The notes below the pieces were generated by a model that was given only the letters and a program-made list of their open reading frames with translations, made no database searches and was not told where the DNA came from. A stretch of DNA of 64,000 bases from Closterium sp. Naga37s-1. Lineage: Eukaryota; Streptophyta; Zygnematophyceae; Desmidiales; Closteriaceae. The translations under genes were made by a program, and so were the position numbers. Each line of letters opens with the position of its first letter. Within the stretch, counting starts at the first letter, position 1. The stretch spans positions 8,004,501 through 8,068,500 of the forward strand of contig CANJKZ010000723.1 in NCBI GenBank assembly GCA_947471745.1, in the 5' to 3' direction. Positions 55,601 to 64,000 of this stretch are shown here, one piece after another.

Positions 55601-57842
55601 TCAGCCGCCTCCTCCTTGTCCTGCTCCCTCCTTAGAGTGTCCTCCGCCTGTCCAGTCGCTGTCACAGCTACCGCCTGCCTCGCCACTCCCTGGTCCTTCT
55701 CCCTACACTGGTCCGACAGGCGATCTTACGGAGCGTCGTGAGCCTGAGTCTCGTCCTGTGTCGCCTGAGTCTTGGTCTGCGTCACCTGTTCGTGCTGCTC
55801 GCACTGGTCGTCGTGTCCCGCGTCAGCGTCCTCCTGCTGTTCCAGGCACTCACCAGATGGCGCTTCGTCCTTCCACTGCTCCACAGCGTGTCCCGCTGCC
55901 TTCTCCTCCTGCGTCCTCTCTTCCTGCCCTTGCTGACCCGGAGTCTGACTCTCTTCGTGCTGCTAGTCCTACTGTCACGCGTCTCCTGGCCACTGCTGTC
56001 ACCGACCCTTCCTTTGAGTCAGCTGCTGCGTCTGCCTTAGTTGCTGAGCTTGTCGACTTTGCTGCTCACTGTCGTCTAGACTACGTTGCGAGTCTTGTTG
56101 CCGAGTCTGAGTCTGAGTCTGTCTGTCCTCCGTCCGTCGGGGGTGAGTGTGCTCTTGGCACGGACGTCCTTGAGGACAGGCATGAGGAGTTTGAGTGCTT
56201 TGCCGCCGCTGTACCTCATCTCGTGTCCATGCTGATTGCACCTGAGGGAGACCCGGATGCACCAGACATCCCGACCCCGCGCTCTTACGCTGAGGCGATC
56301 GCGGGTGAGTACTCCTCTCAGTGGCAGTCAGCCATGGACGCAGAGATGGCATCCTGGAAGTCCACTGGCACTGACGTCGACGAGGTTCCCCCTCCTGGGG
56401 CGAACATCGTCAGTGGCATGTGGATTTTCAGGGTGAAGCGTCCGCCAGGTTCTCCGCCTGTCTTCAAGGCTCGTTACGTTGCTCGAGGCTTCAGTCAGCG
56501 AGAGGGAGTAGACTTCTTCCAGACCTTCTCCCCCACCCCGAAGATGACCACTCTTTGGGTGCTACTGCACGTTGCCGCTCAGCGTGACTACGAGCTTCAC
56601 TCTCTTGACTTCAGCACAGCTTTCTTGCAGGGCAGCCTGCACGAGGAGATCTGGCTGCGCCGCCCTCCTGGCTTCACTGGGTCGTTCCCTCCTGGTACCC
56701 AGTGGAGCCTCCGGCGGCCGGTCTACGGTCTCCGCCAGGCGCCACGTGAGTGGCACGACACACTGAGGACTACACTTGCGGCTCTTGGGTTCGCGCCTTC
56801 TACTGCTGACCCGTCGCTGTTTCTGCGCACCGACACTTCGCTGCCGCCGTTCTACATCCTCGTGTACGTCGACGACTTGGTCTTTGCCATTGCTGACACT
56901 GAGGCTCTCGCCCTGGTGAAGTCGGAGCTGCAGAAGAGACACACGTGCACAGACCTAGGTGAACTGCGCAGCTACCTTGGCTTGCAGATCACCCGGGACA
57001 GAGCACGTCGCACCATCACACTGACTCAGTCACACATGGTGCAGCAGGTCCTTCAGCGCTTCGGCTTCACCTGGTCCTCAGCACAGGCCACTCCTCTGGC
57101 TACAGGTCACTCGCTCTCAGCTCCACCTTCGGACGAGTCCGTAGAGCCGAGTGGTCCTTACCCAGAGCTAGTTGGCTGTCTCATGTACCTGATGACTTGC
57201 ACTCGTCCTGACCTCGCGTACCCTCTTGGCCTTCTGGCTCGCTACGTGGCTCCTGGTCGGCACCGAAAGGTGCACATGGATGCTGCTAAGAGGGTACTGC
57301 GCTACTTGTGCAGTACATCAGGCATAGGACTCGTGCTTGGAGGGAGGAGCTCAGTTGACCTCACTGGGCACTCAGACGCTTCTTGGGTTGACGACCAGGC
57401 TACGCAGCGGTCGTCACAGGGTTACACCTTCAGCCTTGGCTCTGGTTCAGTTTCTTGGCGTTCTACACGCTCGTCTTCAGTTCTCAGCTCCAGTTGTGAG
57501 GCTGAGATCTACGCCACAGCCATGGCTGCACAGGAGTTACGCTGGCTCACCTACCTGCTGACTGACTTGGGAGAGCAGCCTCGTTCTCCTCCAGTGCTGT
57601 ACGTCGACAACAAGGCTGCCATTGCCTTGTGTGAGGAGCACAGACTGGAGCACAGAACGAAGCACATCGCTCTGCGTTACTTCCTGGCTCGAGAGTTGCA
57701 GCAGCATGGTCAGCTTCGTCTGCGTTACGTGGCCACTCGGGCCAACACTGCTGATATATTCACCAAGGCACTACAGTCTGGTGATCATCAGCGTTTCTGC
57801 ACTATGCTAGGGCTTGTGCCCACTTTTCTTCACTTGCTGTAG
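52698..57842 (+). pseudogene. Copia Gag-Pol, element I, two amber stops
   Basis: One frame of 1715 codons from ATG 52698, interrupted only by TAG 53196-53198 (a Glu codon in copies D and G) and TAG 54225-54227 (GAG of HSDRGGEF elsewhere). Domains: REWYA blocks, finger with C-x13-C-x4-H-x4-C, protease LDSGASRCFFRD, HHRLGHPS, integrase MDVWGP and QQNGVAERR, long GAE(P/T) and GAAGG linker repeats (54860-55560), RT YVDDLVFAIAD, RNase H HSDASWVDD, end HLL at 57842. No frameshift and otherwise well kept. The second stop removes the integrase core residues that follow. Confidence 0.92.
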
Positions 57843-58072
57843 GCTTTGCTTGTACTGTGATCTATATACATATACACCTGCATGCTTGCTTTGCTAGGTA
57901 GAGATCACTGTGCTGTTTGTGTTGCATATATGCCTCTGCATGTGGACTGGCCTTGTGGCCCTTTGCTTGTGCTCAGAGTGTGTGGTGACGTTGTGATCCA
58001 CCCTGAGCTTGCTTTGCCTTTCTTGACTGGTCTTGTGACCCCTTGCTCTCCCCCACTTTGCCTATGGGGGTG

Positions 58073-58202
58073 TGTCAAATGTTATATCTACTACAATTTG
58101 TTTAGGCTGTAGTGGGGTAGTTACTATGGGGTACAGTAAGTTTAGGGTTTCCTACTTGTACCCAACTCTTTCCTAGTGCAATCACTCTTGTTCATTCTGA
58201 TA
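58073..58202 (+). repeat. 3' LTR of element I (130 bp)
   Basis: Matches 51271-51400 with about four substitutions, one of which changes the terminal CA to TA. Target duplication GTTTG follows at 58203-58207. Confidence 0.9.
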
Positions 58203-58207
58203 GTTTG

Positions 58208-58545
58208 CTCGGCGCTGGAGCCGTGCTGTTGGAGCTGGAGGTCCTGCTAGAGGTACTGGAGCTGCTGGGGCTGGTGGTGCTGTAGGAGTTGAAGCTGGAG
58301 GCGCTGGAGCTGGTCCTGCTGGAGGTGCTGCTGGAGCTGTTCCTGCTGGAGGTGCTGCTGGTGCTGGAGCTAGTGGTGCTGCAGGAGTTGGAGCTTGAGG
58401 CGCTGGAGCTGGTCCTGCTGGAGGTGCTGCTGGAGCTGTTCCTGCTGGAGGTGCTGCTGGTGCTGGAGCTAGTGGTGCTACAGTAGTTGGAGCTGGAGGC
58501 GCTGGAGGTCGAGCGTTCGTCGAGGAACGTTTCTCCAGGGTTCAT
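58208..58545 (+). pseudogene. Resumed linker fragment of element D
   Basis: Reads ARRWSRAV-like sequence then Gly/Ala/Val repeats. This joins exactly with QLREWF before element I, as in the A polyprotein (REWFARRWRRA). A 99-bp tandem duplication occupies 58301-58399 and 58400-58498. Similarity to the family ends near 58545. Confidence 0.75.
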
Positions 58546-58825
58546 TGTGCTTGCTATTTGGGATCTCTTTCCTTGTACCATAATCTTGTTCTATCAAATT
58601 TTCTTAGTGAAACTATGCTCGAATTCTACTAAGTCATTCAAACACTCTGTCCAGAATCACTGCCAGAACTCTGACCGTGCGTCACACGCAATTCAGTTCT
58701 CCCTTAGAATAGAATTCTCCGCATGGTGCGGTGAGCGTGGAACGACCCCGCGTTAGAACCTTCAGATTAGACAACATTTCGCTCTATACCTAAGTCGTTG
58801 TAGGCCGGCAACCACCTGGACCGCC

Positions 58826-60390
58826 ATGGACGACCAAGGAGTCGATGCAGGAGTAGAGGATACTCTACAGGCGCGGTTGGATGCTGTTCGACATGGATTG
58901 AGTCAATCGAACCCCAGCTAGAGATCGCCGGATTGAAGAAGTTCGTTGACGGCAAGGTGGAGATGCCGGACGAAGACGACTCTGAATTGTTGGTGGAATT
59001 TCGCGCTGCTCACCTTCTGACTTTCATGGTCCTTTCACGGTGCTGTTCGCCACTGGTGCAAATTGTGTTAAAGCCGTGCCGACTTCGTGTGGACGCCGGC
59101 TACCAAGCGTGGCAGTACATCATGCGCACCTACAAAGCGACCGACGACCTCTACATCAGCCAACTGGAGAAGAAATTGGCCACCATTCGTATGGGCGAGC
59201 AGGAATCGGCGACCGAGTACTGCAATCGAGCGCGACGAATTTTGGCCGACATGCTGATGGCTGGCTTCGAGTACTCGGTGGCGTCATATGTCACGCATGT
59301 CATTAATGGCCTCCCCTCGAGCTACAATCTGATGCGACGGATGCTGATCATGCCCGGCGCGCGCGAGACTCTGAACGAGGATTCGCTTTCGAGTCACATC
59401 ATCCAGGATGAGTTCATGCAGGAGTCTGAGCGGTCTTCAGAGCTCCTTCCGCAGGCCAACTACGTTGCTCCGACGAAGCAGGGACGTCAGACGGGACAGC
59501 GTGGGAAGTCGGGCGGAGGAGGAGGCAGTGGCGGAAAGTTGTTGAACACGAAGTCAACGGAGGGCGCCGACCGCGGGAAGTCGGCGAAGGGCAATGATCG
59601 CGGTAGTAGTAAATCGCGTCGAGGAGGACGTCGCTGCTACATCTGCGGAGACCCTGACCATCTCTCGTACGACTGCCCTGATCGCGACGAGTCCGACGAC
59701 GATCATCGAGGAAGCCGCGGGAAGTCTAACAGCGAGCGTCGTCGTCGAGACCACGAGCCGCGCAAGGAGAAGCCAGCGTCGTCGAAAACGTCGTCGACAT
59801 CAGAGGGAGACACCTCGAGCGGCAAGGAAGCCTCTTGTTCGATGGTTGGAGTGGTTGAGCCAACTATTTCGCTGGCGCCGGAGGCTGGAGAAGACTTCCA
59901 GGCGGTCGCTGCAGCCGTGCAGGCGAATCCGAGCGTGGTGCTCCTCGACAGCGGCTGCTCTCATCATCTGATGGGAACGCGAGAGGCCTTCGTCGAAATG
60001 AAGCCAGGAGGAGAAATCCGTCACGTGCGCGGATTCAACGGGGCGCTTCAGAACGTCGAAGGCCGTGGCACAGTTGCTCTGAAAGGGGAGACCGGGAAGC
60101 AGATTCTCATCCCTGACGTGTTGTATGTTCCGGGCGTGCACGCGAATCTACTGTCTGCTGGTCAGCTGAAGGAAAACGGCGTGAAGCTGCAGAACGAGGG
60201 TGACGAGATGCTGCTCGTTTCCGCTGCAGGAGATGTGCTCGGTCAAGCACGCTACACCGGCCGGGTCCTCTGCACCGACCTCCGCCCCTGCTCCTCAAAC
60301 TTGAGAGGCAATTGCTCTGCGGACGATCGCATCTGCGACGAAGTCAACGCTGGACACGTGGCACCCGAGGCTCGCGCATGTCGGCATTGA
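58826..60390 (+). pseudogene. Gag-protease, element J
   Basis: ATG 58826 (MDDQGVDAGVEDTLQARLD) reaches a TAG at 58919. The Gag sequence continues in the frame open from 58933. Gag features: ISQLEKKLATIRM, YCNRARRILADM, VINGLPSSYN; zinc knuckle CYICGDPDHLSYDC (CX2CX4HX4C) at about 59634-59675; protease LDSGCSHHLM near 59945; and ILIPDVLYVPGVHANLLSAGQL. The frame is lost around 60350, just before the GAG-pre-integrase motif WHPRLAHVG. Two frame breaks make it inactive. Confidence 0.88.
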
Positions 60391-61933
60391 CACGATTCAG
60401 AGTTCGGCAAGGCATGGTGTTGCCATCGGTCTGGACATCAAGAAGTCGACCAGTGCCGACTTGCCGTGTGCCTCCTGTGTCGGAGGGAAGCTAGCGCGAC
60501 ATACTTTTCTAGAGAAGGGATCGGACGCCGAAAACGCCCTTGACGTCGTGCACATTGACCTCTGCGGCCCCTTCCGCGTGGCCGCCATGGATGGGAGCCT
60601 CTATTTCCTCCTCCTCAAGGACCGCAAGACTCGCTTTGTGTGGGTCCGCCCGATCGCGAAGAAGAGCGATGTGCTGGTCATTTTCGAGAAGTGGCTGAAG
60701 GAAGTGGAGCGGCAGACTTCAAAGTCGGTGAAACGGCTGCGCTCTGACCGCGGAGGGGAATTCCTCGGTCGGGCCTTCACCGATCTCGTCGAGGACAAGG
60801 GTATCCTCCACAACCTCACCTGCCCCTACACTCCGCAGCAGAATGGCATGGCGGAGCGGGAGATGCGCACGGTCGTCGAAGCTGTGCGGACGATGCTGCT
60901 TCACATGGGGGTGAAGCATCACTGGTGGCACCTCGCTCTTCGCCACGCCGTCTGGGTGCGCAACTGCCTTGAACGGGCCTCCCTTCCTCCGAGGACGACG
61001 CCGTATGAGCTGCTGTTCGAAAAGAAGCCGGATCTCACACTGGCGCGCGTATGGGGCTGCATGGTGCAGTTCATGGTCCCGGAGCAGCAGCGCGGCGGAA
61101 AGTTGGCGCCGAAGGGACGGTGGGGCATTCACCTTGGTGTTTCGCCGGAGAGCAAGGGCTGGGAAGTGCTCGATCTCACTGCCAACCGCATTGTCACAAC
61201 CGTGGAGGCAATCTTCTATGAGGCGATGTCTCTGGAGGAGTGGAAGGTGGAGCACGGGCCCGCGTCAGAGCGGACGCAGATTTCTCCGCCGACAGGTCCG
61301 TCGCCAGCGGCGATTTCGTTGCTCGAATCCGAGGACGATGGTCCTTCTGAAGATCCTTCTCCCTCCATTCCGCCCTTGTCGAAACCTCCTCCTCCTCTTC
61401 CCGCCTCCCCCCCTTCGCTTGCTGCCGATCTGCCTAAGTCGGCATCGACGTCGGCCGCCAACGATGAGGGGAGCATTGGTGCGTCGCCTTCGGCTCCGCC
61501 CATCGGCATCGCTAGCGGTCGACGTAATCTGATCGGCAAGCAAGTCGGCGTTGGAGAGGAGTCTCCGCCGACAGGGGAGCCATCGAACGAGAAGCGCGTT
61601 TCAGAGAAGCTGTTAATAGGGGAGCCGTCGAACGAAAAGCTCGTTTTAGAGGAGCCGTCGACAGGGGAGCCGTCGAACGGGGAGCGCGTTTCAGAGGAGC
61701 TGTCGACAGGGGAGCAGTCCGACGATGGCACATCGAGCAACGTGGTGGAAATCTCTGCCGACAAGCCTGCAGTTCGATGTTCCACCCGCTCCAACTTTGG
61801 CAAGCCTCTCGAGAGGCTGAGCTACCATGCGTGCCTCCCGCCGTCCTCCTACAGCACTTTGCTCGACGATGCGCAGTTCGACGTCAACGTGCCCGAGCTC
61901 GATCCCGATATGCACGCTGACCCGGAGCATTGA
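60358..61933 (+). pseudogene. Integrase region, element J
   Basis: Starts with WHPRLAHVG in a new frame, then CASCVGGKLARHTF, integrase catalytic motifs HIDLCGPF, RSDRGGEF and QQNGMAERE, and the usual ARVWGCMVQF region. A Pro/Ser-rich linker follows, with a GEPSNEK/GEPSTGEPSNGER repeat (61570-61710). TGA at 61931-61933 cuts the frame, but the next codons continue it into RT. The integrase triad itself is intact. Confidence 0.88.
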
Positions 61934-61948
61934 TGGGACATCGCTAAC

Positions 61949-62109
61949 ATGACAGTGAAGGAAGCGTTAGCGAGCTGGAAGGGCAAGGCGGTGAAAGCGG
62001 CGATGGACGAGGAGATTCGAAGTCTTATCACCAACGGCACTTGGGAGCTAGTGGAGCGCCCGCGCGGCGTCAATGTCATGAAGAACCGCTGTGTTTTGAC
62101 GACGAAGTA
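61949..62109 (+). pseudogene. Reverse transcriptase N-terminal fragment, element J
   Basis: Same frame as the integrase region: [20 protein letters not shown] and [15 protein letters not shown], the conserved copia RT start. The palm and YVDD motif are missing because the sequence changes abruptly at 62110. Confidence 0.85.
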
Positions 62110-62205
62110 TGTCGGAATCTGCCCCCTCTTCTCAGGCCCTCCTCTTCCTGTGTTCTAGGATCCTCACTCTGGTCTCTCTGCTGCCTTTCCTGTCACATTC
62201 ACTTG
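62110..62205 (+). repeat. Left 96-bp direct repeat flanking the aldolase gene
   Basis: Identical on reading to 63757-63852. It is pyrimidine-rich, begins TGTCGGAATCTG and ends CATTCACTTG. It lies directly against the truncated copia RT and may belong to the aldolase promoter or leader. Confidence 0.9.
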
Positions 62206-62307
62206 GCGCAATTCAGCTTGCTGCTTCCAGATTTCTTCACAAGGCTTTCTCTATCTGTAATTGTTCCTCAGCACTCATCTCGGCTTCTCTCTCAGATTTG
62301 TAGAGCC

Positions 62308-63381
62308 ATGGCTGCCTACAATGGCAAGTACGCAGAGGAGCTTATTGCCAACGCCAAGAAGATCGCGACCCCAGGAAAGGGTATCTTGGCGGCTGATGAG
62401 AGCACTGGAACCATCGGCAAGCGCCTGAGCGCCATCAATGTCGAGAATGTTGAGTCAAACCGCCGCGCGCTGCGTGAGCTGCTGTTCACTGCGCCCGGCG
62501 CGATGCAGTACCTGAGCGGCGTGATCCTGTTCGAGGAGACGCTGTACCAGAAGACGGCGGACGGCAAGCCGTTCGTGGACCTGATGAACGAGAACGACGT
62601 GCTGCCGGGCATCAAGGTCGACAAGGGCACCGTCGACATCGCCGGCACCAACGGCGAGACCACCACGCAGGGCCACGATGGCCTCGGCGCGCGCTGTGCC
62701 GAGTACTACAAGGCGGGCGCGCGGTTCGCCAAGTGGCGCGCGGTGCTGAAGATCGGAGCGAACGAGCCGTCGGAGCTGGCGATCCAGCTGAACGCGCAGG
62801 GCCTGGCGCGGTACGCCATCATCTGCCAGGAGAACGGGCTGGTGCCCATCGCGGAGCCCGAGATCCTCACCGACGGCTCGCACACCATCGAGAAGTGCGC
62901 CGAGGTCACGGAGCGCGTGTTGGCCGCGACGTACAAGGCGCTGAGCGAGCAGAAGGTGCTGCTGGAGGGGTCGCTGCTGAAGCCCAACATGGTGTCGCCC
63001 GGCTCCGACGGGCCCAAGGTGGACGAGAAGACCATCGCCGCGCTCACCGTGCGCGCGCTGCAGCGCACCGTGCCCGCCGCCGTGCCCGGCATCATGTTCC
63101 TGTCGGGCGGGCAGAGTGAGGAGCAGGCGACGGTGAACCTGAACGCGATGAACCAGCTGGACACGAAGAAGCCGTGGACGCTGTCCTTCTCGTACGGGCG
63201 CGCGCTGCAGAAGAGCACGCTGGCCGCGTGGCAGGGCAAGGAGGAGAACCTCAAGGCGGCGCAAGAGGTCTTCACCACGCGCGCGCGCAGCAACTCCGAA
63301 GCCACCCTCGGCAAGTACGCCGGCGGCGCCGCCTCCGCTGCCGCCACTGAGAGCCTTCACGTGAAGGGCTACGTGTACTAG
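62308..63381 (+). CDS. FBA: Fructose-bisphosphate aldolase, class I, cytosolic type
   Basis: Cleaves fructose-1,6-bisphosphate to dihydroxyacetone phosphate and glyceraldehyde-3-phosphate, and the reverse, in glycolysis and gluconeogenesis. The 357-residue protein matches the usual plant cytosolic length and has no transit peptide: [20 protein letters not shown]. Signatures: ILAADESTG, the Schiff-base lysine in [11 protein letters not shown] (Lys225), [19 protein letters not shown], and the C-terminal Tyr (VKGYVY) needed for activity. ATG 62308 follows AGAGCC and fits the family start; the frame extends upstream but is not conserved there. CTCTCTCAG at 62287-62295 could be a 5'-leader intron acceptor. 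There is no intron in the coding region. The codons are strongly G/C-ending. Confidence 0.96.
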   Translation: MAAYNGKYAEELIANAKKIATPGKGILAADESTGTIGKRLSAINVENVESNRRALRELLFTAPGAMQYLSGVILFEETLYQKTADGKPFVDLMNENDVLPGIKVDKGTVDIAGTNGETTTQGHDGLGARCAEYYKAGARFAKWRAVLKIGANEPSELAIQLNAQGLARYAIICQENGLVPIAEPEILTDGSHTIEKCAEVTERVLAATYKALSEQKVLLEGSLLKPNMVSPGSDGPKVDEKTIAALTVRALQRTVPAAVPGIMFLSGGQSEEQATVNLNAMNQLDTKKPWTLSFSYGRALQKSTLAAWQGKEENLKAAQEVFTTRARSNSEATLGKYAGGAASAAATESLHVKGYVY

Positions 63382-63756
63382 GTAACCGGGGCCATACCCC
63401 CATAGATAAGTGCCATGTTTTTACCTTTTTGGCATGTTTCGATTTAGCTTAATGCAATTATACTACCGCAATTTTTTTTTTTTTTTGTGGGAGGATGTTT
63501 AGCTAATTGAGAAAACATACAAGCAAGCAGAGGCCTCGGGGCTCTCTGCGCATCTAAGTATCATTCTTAATATTACCGTTGCCTCTTGGCTGGCCCCCCT
63601 TTCGGCTTTCCCGCTACGAAAGCCGTTATCCTTTTCGGCCTTCCCGCCGATCTCCTGTATTCGCTACAATGCAAGCTACACTGCTCTGTCACACAATTAT
63701 ATGAAGGTTCCTTCTGCTGCCTAGTTCTATTATGCCTTTATTAATTGCGTGACAGC
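63382..63756 (+). other. 3' flank of the aldolase gene
   Basis: Probable 3' UTR: AT-rich, with TTTTGGCATG and AATGCAATTA, then a T15 run at 63472-63486. A pair of pyrimidine/GAAAG-type stretches at 63595-63650 (CTTTCGGCTTTCCCGC, CTTTTCGGCCTTCCCGC) forms a short direct repeat. No coding sequence. Confidence 0.55.
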
Positions 63757-63852
63757 TGTCGGAATCTGCCCCCTCTTCTCAGGCCCTCCTCTTCCTGTGT
63801 TCTAGGATCCTCACTCTGGTCTCTCTGCTGCCTTTCCTGTCACATTCACTTG
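63757..63852 (+). repeat. Right 96-bp direct repeat flanking the aldolase gene
   Basis: Perfect copy of 62110-62205 in the same orientation. The following 148 bases to the window end hold no recognisable gene. Confidence 0.9.
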
Positions 63853-64000
63853 CCCCCTCCTCGGCTCCTGGTTCCTGGGTTAGACGATGGATCTTTATGG
63901 TTGTCGGCAGGAAAGCTCTCCGCCCCGCCGTTCCGCCGGGGTCTGGCAGCTGCCACGTTGGTGATGTGATCCCGACGCTCCTCCCCCTTGGCACCCACCA

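Larger units (their letters stand above)
51271..58202 (+). mobile_element. Copia element I, complete ends, nested in D
   Basis: Two 130-bp LTRs with about four differences, and GTTTG target duplications at 51266-51270 and 58203-58207. Order: LTR, primer site (51401), leader, Gag-Pol, polypurine side CTTTGCCTATGGGGGTG (about 58056-58072), LTR. The 3' LTR ends TA instead of CA. The N-terminal Gag domain is absent, so it probably depends on other copies. Confidence 0.94.
47183..58545 (+). mobile_element. Copia element D, interrupted by element I, 3'-truncated
   Basis: 5' LTR 47183-47304, primer site, repetitive leader, Gag and integrase up to 51270. Element I is inserted there with GTTTG duplications, and D resumes at 58208 in the QLREW/ARRW linker, continuing to about 58545. 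No RT, RNase H or 3' LTR follows; element J sequence begins instead. AGTGG (47178-47182) would be the left target duplication in G, with its partner lost. Confidence 0.85.
58546..62109 (+). mobile_element. Copia element J, second lineage, truncated in RT
   Basis: Gag, protease, integrase and the first about 55 residues of reverse transcriptase of a copia lineage distinct from A-I: lower GC, a standard zinc knuckle and no Gly-rich tract. No LTR is visible at either end. It stops at 62109, where the first 96-bp repeat flanking the aldolase begins. Confidence 0.85.

Noticed and set aside
62041..62307. Upstream extension of the aldolase frame as a copia-aldolase fusion protein
   Set aside because: The copia RT is in a different frame, the extension is not conserved aldolase, and the ATG at 62308 gives the standard N-terminus.
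63472..63486. T15 run as a retrocopy tail of the aldolase
   Set aside because: A retrocopied plus-strand mRNA would leave poly-A on this strand, not poly-T.

Overview
The window looks like streptophyte (green-plant lineage) nuclear DNA. The evidence is a plant-type cytosolic class I aldolase, a C2-domain gene with GT-AG introns, Ty1/copia elements primed from a TGGTATCAGAGC-type initiator-tRNA site, and a chromodomain-bearing Ty3/gypsy element. The GC-rich, Gly/Pro-rich copia family suggests a charophyte such as a zygnematophyte. That placement is inference, not proof.

Layout: (1) 1-7279, copia element A on the minus strand, nearly intact, with its 3' LTR beyond the window. (2) 7478-11621, a non-autonomous LTR element B (281-bp LTRs, GAAAG target duplications). 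(3) 11673-17202, chromovirus C (343-bp LTRs, AGAAG target duplications). (4) 17577-23244, minus strand, a three-exon C2-domain gene encoding about 1557 residues, most of them low-complexity. (5) 23245-27336, gene-poor DNA with a 422-bp PIF/Harbinger-like MITE at 25982-26403. (6) 27337-38997, two related copia copies, E (minus) and F (plus), head to head, forming a giant inverted repeat. (7) 38998-58545, a nest. Decayed copia G holds a tandem array H (five LTRs, four internal regions, 1369-bp period). Copia D is inserted further along G, and copia I is inserted inside D. (8) 58546-62109, a second copia lineage, J, cut off at the start of its reverse transcriptase. (9) 62308-63381, an intact single-exon fructose-bisphosphate aldolase gene flanked by perfect 96-bp direct repeats.

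Only two host genes are convincing: the C2-domain protein and the aldolase. About four fifths of the window is LTR-retrotransposon sequence of at least three lineages. The A/D/E/F/G/I copia family shares short LTRs (about 120-145 bp, TGTCA...TGACA), long GC-rich repetitive leaders, a poly-Gly Gag, an unusual Cys/His finger in place of the usual knuckle, and a repeat-rich linker between integrase and reverse transcriptase. H appears to be a non-autonomous member of this family.

The most unusual structures are the alternating (a-b-a-b) tandem LTR array flanked by one target-site duplication, the head-to-head copia inverted repeat, a C-homopolymer that puts Gag out of frame in two separate copies, and the 96-bp repeats around the aldolase. 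Exon joins, repeat ends and target duplications were read by eye. No alignments or database searches were run.
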